From: Colias croceus
Taxonomy: Eukaryota > Arthropoda > Insecta > Lepidoptera > Pieridae
Length of the DNA: 64,000 nucleotides
Direction: 5' to 3'
NCBI RefSeq assembly: GCF_905220415.1
Contig: NC_059553.1
Location: 3,124,501-3,188,500 of the forward strand
How positions within the stretch are numbered: the stretch's first letter is position 1; every line of letters starts with the position of its first letter. Below are positions 50,907 through 60,100 of the stretch, piece by piece. A model generated the notes under the pieces. The model worked only from the letters and a program-made list of their open reading frames with translations, was not told the DNA's origin and ran no database searches. The position numbers and the translations under genes were made by a program.

Positions 50907-52885
50907 GGGTGACCTCCCGATACGATGGACTCTCCCCTCGATTATACGATACCGGCCCGACCGGCCCGAACTATACCTTCCCCAAAACGAGTGCTTCGAG
51001 ACAAAGTGAAATGTGGACAAAAGTGAACAAAAGTGCTAGTGAAGTCGATGGACAAGTGAACTTTAAACTAAGCCAGTAGCCATAATTAAATACTGTGATC
51101 TCGCGTGACCTACCCCCGTGTATGTGAAGTGCGCTTTGAATGTTTAGATGTGTCCGAACTGATAGTTACCTGAGTGTTGTTTGACTCCCGAGTGGTGTTG
51201 TGAAGTTCTGAGGGACGATGGCGGACTCGAATCGCTCTCTCGACTCTCCTCTTATTTTGTTTTATATTATGTTCACTAGTGAATGCACAAACTAGTTATG
51301 TACATATTAGTGTTACATGTAAATTACCTTTTAGTGTTCCGTATTGTAAAAACATCGAATCGTAATAACCGGGCATTGTACTGAAATTTGAAGCCCCGAG
51401 CGAATTGTAAGATCTTTATTTATGAGCATTCCACAAACAAATGCAAGCATACCTAGTTTTAAAAGTTAATATTAGATTATATTGTAAGTTTAAAGGCGTC
51501 AATGTGATGATAAAGTGAGTAGCATGCACAAACTTGCTATCTCGATAGTGAGGAATGAGTAATGACTATTTATATTGTATTAACGTAGAGAGCATCCTAT
51601 AGAATCGTGGAGTGTGTGACTATCGCTGTGCGTATATGTATGTCTGGCTTTTAATGATAAATATTAAAAATCTCATAGTTCGATATTCTCATACAAGGGA
51701 TTAGCGTTTCTATGACTTCCGTGCACCATAGTTAAGGACTGTATTTTTCTGCAACGTTATTTTATTGGTAAATTTCCTACTCTGAATATCATTTCATACA
51801 AAACTAGTCTTCCATTCAGAAAAAAATATGAATCATTTATCTCGGTCCCTCGTGGAGCCTCGCTATAGTATTTTAGCAGAGCGATATAGTTCTTTCGCAG
51901 ATTACGTAAAAGTTTAAATTCTAAATCTATACTCATAAAGTACTGCCTTTACATTTATGCTCTCTTAATGTCTATGGTCGACTCTCGCAGTTTCCGAGGC
52001 CCGGCCCGTTGTGTTCGCGTTCAATCTTCCTAGAAACTTTCAAACTATAGGAAAATATTGTTGGCACATTTAAGTGTTACTAATTTAATGTTAAGTGAAT
52101 GGAAAAGACGATCGAGACACGTCTATTTGCATTTCAATAAGTAGTCGTTTAAAACACTTTAAATAAATGCGTGTAGTTTGGAACTAAATCAATCGTTTTC
52201 GATACTTATATACTCAATGTTTGTACAAGAAATTATATTTTGAATATTGTATACATGTAATTTCTTTTATAAAGTTTTGGAAGGATCATGTATATGGTCG
52301 TCGGAAACGGTTGGTTTTTGCTCCGGTCGCTATATTTCAACTTTAGTCAATGTACGCGTGTACCTGTTTCAGAAATTAATAAACGATTTATCAAATAAAA
52401 GTTAAGGGGCCTAAACGTTTCTTTTTTTAAACCAGTGATTATGAATAAACTTTGGAGCCGAATTTTTGTTTTATCGGATTCCTCGTTGATTGTTTGTATT
52501 ATTGTATCGTTTCAAAGTCGATTTTGTTAACAATGTAAAGAGTTGAATTAATACAAGAAATGTGACTAAAATACTTAAAAACAATCGATGATTTCGTATG
52601 AATGTAAAGAGAGTATGCAAGTAATAATATGATCTCGTACGGCGCAGTGCATTGATTGTTATAGACTGAAATATTTTAACTCATTCGGCACGATGTCTAT
52701 GCTTTCATTTACTTTATATACCAGTGTCATTTGGTATGCACCGAGAGCGTTGTATCATAGTATTGAATATATTATACATTTGTGTATTTTTTTGATGTAA
52801 CTAAAGCAAAGTTTGATTTTCTTAGAAAAGAAATTCGAGACGTTAAAAAGGAATAAAAATAAATTATTTCTTATAAAGTGTTTTA
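50907..52885 (+). other. sbb: sbb 3' untranslated region (inferred)
   Basis: About 2 kb between the stop and the best polyadenylation signal, with no coding potential. It contains TGTACATA at 51299-51306, which fits a Pumilio-type element (inference). Earlier AATAAA hexamers at 52378 and 52394 could give shorter 3' ends. The exact 3' end is inferred from signals only. Confidence 0.6.
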
Positions 52886-53296
52886 TTCAATTTCCCTTAT
52901 GTGTATAATACAAAAGATTGCCGTGTAAATTATGCAATATAAATTGACTAGGAACAGAGATTCTCGTCAGACTAAACAAGTCATGGAAGGAGGTAACTAA
53001 GGATTCAATATTTTGTCTGTTACTTATAAAAGAAAAGGTTAGTATGTAAAGAGGGAGGCAGTTTAGGTTAATACGTGACAAAAGTTTATCACAAATTATA
53101 GCATCACACTCTAGTCTAACGAGAATCCAAAGATATGGGGTAACTTACATAATACAATACCTACATTATTATTAATACATTAAAGCTTAAAATTACACAA
53201 AATTCAAATATCATTATATTATACTTCATGTTAGTAAAGTAAGTTAAATTAGCTAAAACAGGGTAGGTGACATGACGGTAATACACATTGCAAAAA
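52547..53296 (+). repeat. tandem duplication downstream of sbb, first copy
   Basis: The 94-bp block 52547-52640 recurs at 53297-53390. The block 52641-53296 recurs from 54871 to about 56002, once a 474-bp insertion is removed. By eye the copies differ only at a few sites and small indels. The order is A-B-A'-[insertion]-B'. The breakpoint shows short AATTA microhomology. Confidence 0.9.
52852..52863 (+). terminator. candidate sbb polyadenylation signal (first copy)
   Basis: Two adjacent AATAAA hexamers (52852-52857 and 52858-52863) lie 10-20 nt upstream of a T/G-rich stretch containing AAGTGTTTTATTC. This is the arrangement expected at a cleavage site near 52880. The whole segment recurs at 55556. 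Confidence 0.55.
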
Positions 53297-54390
53297 ATTA
53301 ATACAAGAAATGTGACTAAAATACTTAAAAACAATCGATGATTTCGTATGAATGTAAAGAGAGTATGCAAGTAATAATATGATCTCGTACTAGTCCGTTT
53401 TCTTATGGGAAAAGGTATACATTTTTGAGTAAAGCAATGCCATTTGGTACGAATGTTGTTCTCGTCCACCTAAGCCCAAATCGCTCGGTAGCCAGTCTTT
53501 ACTCCCCGGGAGAAGGGAGGGAGGGGGGGTTATAGAACAGAGCGCTCGGCACTCCGAAAAAATATTCTGGCGGAGTCATTTAGACCTTTGAGTCGAGTTT
53601 GGTATCGTTTTCAGGTAACTAGATGATGCCTGATTCATTCCCCATACCAGTTTTTTAGGGTTCCCTAGCAAAATATGTCACAATCCAAACAAACCAGTAT
53701 ATTTTTATATTTTTGTATTAAACCTGGTTTATAAAAAAATACACACACATATTTATTTTTAACAATGTTACCTGACTTAATTTATAATTTAAAGATGATT
53801 TAAAATCACACTAATATTATAAAGACGAAAGTGTGTGTGTATCAGTTAACCAGGTTCTACCAGGCAAGTTAACATGGTATGGGACAAATAAGTTCGAAAC
53901 ACTCGATGAAAAAGTCAGACTCGCACATGGCTGGTTTTTGTTTGTTAGTATCGCTTATTTTTCGGGTCTATTAGCCGTCCCCTATGCTGCGCTAACGAGC
54001 GTTACCATACTTTCTATAATTTATTTTACATTGAAAATGGTAAAATATATATTACATGTTAATGTTTTTATAATATGCATTAAATGACCTCTCAGATAGT
54101 ATTTTTTTATAAACCAGGTTTAATTCAAAAATATAAAAATATACTTACCGGTTTGTTTGGATTTTGCCACTACCAAAAGTTCATTATTTTAAGGATTGTG
54201 ACATATTTTGCTAGGGAACCTTAAAAAACTGGTATGGAGAATGAATCAGACAACATCTAGTTACCTGAAAACAATACCTACCAAACTCGACTCAAAGGTC
54301 TAACTGGCTCCGCCAGAATTTTTTTTCGGAGCGCCGGGCGCTCTGTTCTATAACCCCCCCCCCCCTCCCTTCCTTCTCCCGGGGAGTAAA

Positions 54391-54737
54391 GATTTTTGTT
54401 TGTTTGCATGTGTTTTTTAACCGACTTCAAAAAAAAGGAGGAGGTTATCAATTCGGCCGGTATATTTTTTTTTATGTATGTACACCGATTACTCCGAGGT
54501 TTCTGAACCGATTTACGTGATTCTTTTTTTGTTCGATGCGGGATGGTGTCGAATTGGTCCCATAAAAATTTTATTCGGATAGGCCCAGTAGTTTTTATTT
54601 TATGAGCATTTTTGTCTGTAGGTATTTGTAAATTTTGCAAGTGCAAGTTTGAAGTCGGTTGTTTTTAACGCAGTTATCACTTGTTCATATTGTCTCCTTG
54701 TGTTGGTGCAAATAAAGTATTTTCATTCATTCATTCA
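54391..54737 (+). mobile_element. nested retroelement-like insertion in the right arm
   Basis: Extra sequence relative to the left arm, with an AATAAAG-like end, a (CATT)n tail and a candidate 5-bp AAAGA duplication. It is itself split by the hairpin-family element at about 54420-54676. It looks like a 5'-truncated LINE or SINE; the family is not identified. Confidence 0.5.
54420..54676 (-). mobile_element. short copy of the AACCGACTTCAAAA element
   Basis: Starts AACCGACTTCAAAAAAAAGG and ends GAAGTCGGTTG then AACGCAGTTA. It matches the ends of the copies at 21.1 and 57.1 kb but lacks the middle and the hairpin. Confidence 0.75.
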
Positions 54738-54948
54738 AAGACTGGTTACCGGGCGATTTGGGCTTAGGCGGACGAGTACAAAATTCGTACCAAATGGCAT
54801 TGCTTTACTCAAAAATGTATAGTGTATACCTAATTCCATACAAGCATGCCCATAAGAAAACGGACTATACGGCGCAGTGCATTGATTGTTATAGACTGAA
54901 ATATTTTAACTCATTCGGCACGATGTCTATGCTTTCATTTATTTTATA

Positions 54949-55270
54949 CTAGCTTTCGCCCGCGACTCCGTCCGCGCGGATGTCGGTCTTCGCGTGGATG
55001 GTTTATTTCTCCATTTTGAGTAACTCTGACAATGACATCTTATAAATATCTATTGGACCCAAATACGGCTAGGCCTAATATAATACGCAACGTGTGTTCG
55101 CGGTTCTACAGAACAACGTCTATGGATAAAACTGAAAAATTAAAATTAATTTTTTTCTACCTATTTTTCCTGAATAAAAAGTATCCTATTTTACGCCCAG
55201 GATAATAAGGTATAATTATACCAAGTTTCATCGAAATCGAACCGTTGGTTTTCACGTGATGCCTTCACAT

Positions 55271-55303
<33 letters not shown>

Positions 55304-55422
55304 AATTTTTTTAATCACATATTTGGGTTTGGTATCGATCCAGTAACACACCCTGGTATTTATTTTTTCAATATTTTCAATGTACAGAATTGACCCTTCT
55401 ACAGATTTATTATATGTATAGA
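54949..55422 (-). mobile_element. Helitron (non-autonomous), 474 bp, with empty site in the window
   Basis: Read on the minus strand it begins TCTATACAT and ends CTAG, preceded by a GC-rich end (GGACGGAGTCGCGGGCG). It is inserted between A and T. The undisturbed target is at 52718|52719. It carries a (CAGA)n microsatellite. A 5' fragment of the same family lies at 58525. Confidence 0.88.
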
Positions 55423-55555
55423 TACCAGTGTCATTTGGTATGCACCGAGAGCGTTGTATCATAGTATCGAATATATTATACATTTGTGTATTTTTTTGAT
55501 GTAACTAAAGCAAAGTTTGATTTTCTTAGAAAAGAAATTCGAGACGTTAAAAAGG

Positions 55556-55567
55556 AATAAAAATAAA
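55556..55567 (+). terminator. duplicated polyadenylation signal (second copy)
   Basis: The same double AATAAA and T/G-rich downstream element as at 52852, within the second copy of the tandem duplication. It could act as a back-up terminator for read-through sbb transcripts. Use is not shown. Confidence 0.4.
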
Positions 55568-56534
55568 TTATTTCTTATAAAGTGTTTTATTCAATTTCCC
55601 TTAAGTGTATAATACAAAAGATTGCCGTGTAAATTATGCAATATAAATTGACTAGGAACAGAGATTCTCGTCAGACTAATCAAGTCATGGAAGGAGGTAA
55701 CTAAGGATTCAATATTTTGTCTGTTACTTATAAAAGAAAAGGTTAGTATGTAAAGAGGGAGGCAGTTTAGGTTAATACTTGACAAAAATGTATCACAAAT
55801 TATAACATCACACTCTAGTCTAACGAGAATCCAAAGATATGGGGTAACTTACATAATACAATACCTACATTATTATTAATTACATTAAAGCTTAAAATTA
55901 CACAAAATTCAAATATCATTATATTATACTTCATATAAGTTAGTAAAGTAAGTTAAATTAGCTAAAACAGGGTAGGTGACGGTAATACACATTGCAAAAA
56001 AATTAAAATTAAAAAGCAAAAAATATATTACTAATTATTTTTAGGTTAAGTACATAAAATTATAATGAGTTTTTTAGTTAAATAATTTACTATTTTTTTG
56101 AATCATCATATTATTATTATTAAATAAATTATTATAACTTGTCCAGCCGTGGCTTGCAAGTAACATTCAATTCGCCGCGTTTATTGAACTACTCTTTCTA
56201 CTTATATTAATCAATAACTTATTATTATAAACTTTATCATAAATAATCTCAATATCACTACTAATAACCGTCACCTATTCAGGGTACAATTATTTGGAGT
56301 AAAATTGGGAATTCTTTGGCTGTTCGTAACAGATTGTCAAGGTACAGAAACAAACTTATAACTACAAATAAATTACAGGCAAGGTTATCTATATAAATAA
56401 TATAGAAAGGGCTTTAGGCATTAAGTAATACTGTTATACAAATAGACATTTCACATAATATTCCATATTTTTATGGAATCAAGATTTCATTATAACTACA
56501 AAAATTTTGTTGAACTAAGTAAGTAGCATTCGTT

Positions 56535-56540
56535 TTTATT
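56535..56540 (-). terminator. candidate Ankle1 polyadenylation signal
   Basis: AATAAA on the minus strand, 200 nt after the stop. ATTAAA at 56712-56707 is an alternative with a very short 3'UTR. Neither is proven. Confidence 0.35.
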
Positions 56541-56739
56541 TTTAATGCGCCAAAAAATCGCTGTCACATCGACAATTTGAATTATTCAAATAAGATAAAA
56601 GTATATAAAATTCTTCCAAAATGTATTTTCCACAATTATTAATTTTAAAGTACTAATCATTTCATTAATGCGTCTTACAATATACAATAAAGAAATAAAC
56701 AACCAATTTAATACATTCATTTTAAAATCACTATAATAA

Positions 56740-57104
56740 TCAGTCTATATCATCAGGCCGTAACTGCCTCTCTCCTTCACTAAGGAAAATATGCATTGCC
56801 TTGTACAATAAATACAAGCCGAACATCCGTCGTTCCTTCAACGGCCAAGAAGCCGCGACCCCATAATAATTACCTGCCTTTAAATTTTTCAAATTTTGTA
56901 TGCCAATAACATCTATCATGGACGCTTCGTAAGTATATGCTTCAGCTGGTATGACGTTTTGAAAAATATGCAAACATATAACGCCTACTTTGTCGTTCCA
57001 TATGTCGAGTATGTGTTGAACTTTTTTGTCTTTGGACTGGCGGAAGTCACGCTTCCATAGAGTTAACGCTTGGTAGAGATGGGAGTAGGGGCGCGAGCGT
57101 TTAC
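56740..57104 (-). CDS. Ankle1: Ankle1 last coding exon, second half of GIY-YIG domain
   Basis: 365 nt, acceptor TTATTTCCAG; stop TGA at 56742-56740. It encodes KRSRPYSHLYQALTLW, VGVICLHIFQNVIPAEAY, the catalytic Glu in TYEASMIDVIG and NLKNLKAGNYYG, then a C-terminal helix GLYLLYKAM. The nuclease domain ends close to the C-terminus, as in ANKLE1. Confidence 0.94.
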
Positions 57105-60100
57105 CTGGAAATAAAAAATTTCATTGAGTTAATAACTTCATTTTTTAACCGACTTCAAAAAAAAGGAGGAGGTTATCAATTCGGCCGGTATATTTTTTTT
57201 TTTTTTTTTTTATGTATGTACACCGATTACTCCGAGGTTTCTGAACCGATTTACGCGATTCTTTTTTTGTTCGATGCAGGATGGTGTCGAATTGGTCCCA
57301 TAAAAATTTTATTCGGCTAGGCCCAGTAGTTTTTATTTTATGAGCATTTTTGTCTGTACTCGATGACTTAATTGGAATGTAGCAAGTAACTTTGATTCAC
57401 TTCCCGGTAACCGATTGAGCTGAAATTTTGTATAAGTGTGTAAATTGGATAGCGATGAAACATTATCATGACATAGAGCTGATTTGATGATGGAATCGGA
57501 AGGTGGCCATAGGAACTCAGTAATATATTGACTCAACTTTATCGAGTTTGGGCTCGTTTGAATCGTGTTGAAAATTACACTAAAAAGTATTAAATAAAAT
57601 TAACTGCGTTAAAAACAACCGACTTCAAAAACGGAAAAGTAAAAAATAAAAAAGATTTGATATTATTAATTACTACATATTATTTAGATGTGCTATATTT
57701 TATTAAATAGGTTTGAAGTCGGTGCCAAACACTAAGCACTTAGTATTAAGCCCGTGCACCGACATCAAACCTATTTAATAAATAGCACATCTAAATAATA
57801 TGTAGTAATTAATAATATCAAATCTTTTTTATTTTTTACTTTTCCGTTTTTGAAGTCGGTTGTTTTTAACGCAGTTAATTTTATTTTATTAACTTTACGC
57901 CTTTATGACTCAGAAATCACTACATAGGTACTATAAAACAAGTCGCTTTCTGCAATCCGCCGTCTGTATTTATATGCTTCAATCTTTAAAACTACGCAAC
58001 GGATTATGATTCGGTTGTTTTTTTAAACGTAGAGTAATTCTCGAAGAATGTGTTACTCTATAATTTATTAGGTTTTAGACAAAGTGGGCGAATCCGCGGA
58101 AAACTAGTAACTAATATATTGCTCCTACATAGAGATAAGTATGTAGAAGAATAGTAATTTAAGGATTTTTTTATTATTTTATGTTACACAAATATGATAG
58201 AAAAAATTATTTGTTTAATTAACAAATATTTGTGAATACAAAAACAAATAATGTTATCATATTGATATTGCACTTGAATGATTTGATGGCACTTCTTTAG
58301 ATAAGCTATCAACAAGGCCTCAATAAATACTTAATTGAAACATAAACACAATAAATATAATCCTATTCTTAGATTAACAAAATAAATATTATTATCGTTA
58401 CTCATTTCATTTTTCATTTACCTCATAGAATAACAGTTATTTTAGATTTTATGTCTATGCTGAATAATATAAATTCAAGAATGCGCGAGCCACTACCCAA
58501 AAAAGCTTTATAATTTTAACAGCATCTATACATAATATAATAAATCTGTAGAAGGGTCAATTCTGTACATTGAAAATATTGAAAAAAATAAATAGCAGGG
58601 GCTGTTACTGGATCGATACCAAACCCAAATATGATTAAAATTTTTTTTTGTCTGGTATGGAAACAAAAAAAATAATTACAGTTTTAATGCTTCTAGTGCA
58701 ACACTAATATTATGTGTTATTTAAAATATTTTTTTTTCGTTGAATTATGAATTAAAGTTATCGTATGACGAAATAGTATAGTTATTGCTTATTTTACATT
58801 AACTAAATTATGAATCACTTAAAAAACGATAAACTCAAAAGATAAGGCTCTCTAAATTACCAAAACTCTGCTATTATCATACAGCTAAACTTTAATTTCT
58901 AAACTTATTCTAAATTTACATGCTCATTAGATTTTATACTTTATTTTAAGCAACATAACAATTATTTCTCATGTCATAAAGTGACGTTCAGATTTAATCA
59001 AAATCGTTTAATTTGTTTGTGTAATAGCACTCAAGCCGTAAAAGCCGCAAAATCTTTATCTTAAAAGTTGTGAGCAAAGTATGACAACAACTTTATTGCA
59101 TTTAAAACTCACAAAACATAGTGTATCATAAAAATCTATATATGTATATAAAACTCAAAGGTGACTGATATAGTGATCTATCAACGCACAGCCCAAACCA
59201 CTGGACGTATTGGGCTGAAATTTGGCATGCAGGTAGATGTTAGGACGTAGGCATCCGCTAAGAAAGGATTTCCCGAAATTCTTGCGGGAACGCGGAAAAA
59301 CGGGGATGCACGTACAAAGTCGTGGGCGGAAGCTAGTAATTAATATAAAATTATATAGTTAGAAAAAAATAAAATAAAATAAAAACACGCTTAAAATCAT
59401 GGTATTTTTTTTTTCACCGATCCTTGATAGGTGTTACATAAATGAAAGAGTCAGTTACATACATACATAAAGATGGATATAATTGAAGCGTGATATACTT
59501 ACATATTGAATATATTTTGCAATAAAAAAAAGTATATTAAACTTACCTTTCCCAACATAAAATATGGAATTAACGAAGGTCACCCACGATAAATGGCTAT
59601 TTTGCTTCGAGGCTCTAGCGGGCAGGTTATTAGTAAGCCTCGGGTCCAATAATAAATATGTAAACGATGTTTTCGTAGTGCCCTCCCGCCATTTTTTGTT
59701 GGGATTCGCGAAATCTGCTCTTGCTTTGTTTTCCAACTCAATGTAAGGTGATAAATTTTGCATCCAGTCCTCGTTGCGAAGGGATTTCTCTAATTCTATG
59801 CTGTATGCTGTAAATTGGAATAAGTGTTAATTTTACAGATGATGGAAGAATAATAAAAATTAAATATAACATTATAATATTATGTCTTTTTATTAAAAAA
59901 ACTAGGTTACTCGCAAATATATCAAGAATTTAGCATGATTGGAAATGGTCCAGTGTTTATTCATTGCTAATATTTTAAAATAAAAATGTATCCTTTTATA
60001 ATATTAGAACGATTAGAACAGACTATAGAAGTAGACAACTTTCTAAATTATAGTTACCGCTCTTGAACAATTTTAATGTTTTACTTGGTAATTTAATATT

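Larger units (their letters stand above)
53391..54867. mobile_element. foldback DNA transposon with long inverted repeats
   Basis: The ends are perfect 19-bp inverted repeats (TAGTCCGTTTTCTTATGGG) flanked by a TAC duplication (53388-53390 and 54868-54870). The similarity continues inward for roughly 350-400 bp per arm with indels (for example CCCGGGAGAAG, GACCTTTGAGTCGAGTTTGG and CCAAACAAACC in both). The centre, about 53740-54110, is unique and has an 84-codon frame without recognised domains. The 3-bp target duplication does not settle the superfamily. Confidence 0.85.
53297..56002 (+). repeat. tandem duplication downstream of sbb, second copy, interrupted twice
   Basis: Second copy of the 750-bp unit, split by a foldback element (53391-54867) and a Helitron (54949-55422). 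The first copy shows the uninterrupted sequence at both places. Confidence 0.88.
57105..59546 (-). other. Ankle1 intron with transposon insertions
   Basis: The 2.44-kb intron that splits the GIY-YIG domain. It holds a hairpin element (57146-57886), Helitron copies (about 57920-58107 and 59135-59336) and a 5' Helitron fragment from 58525. Confidence 0.85.

Noticed and set aside
52887..53081. Minus-strand 64-codon frame repeated at 55591-55785
   Set aside because: The two copies reflect the segmental duplication, not a gene family; no domain, AT-rich.
53833..54087. 84-codon frame in the foldback element as a transposase
   Set aside because: Too short, begins in a Helitron-like fragment, hydrophobic end, no catalytic motif.
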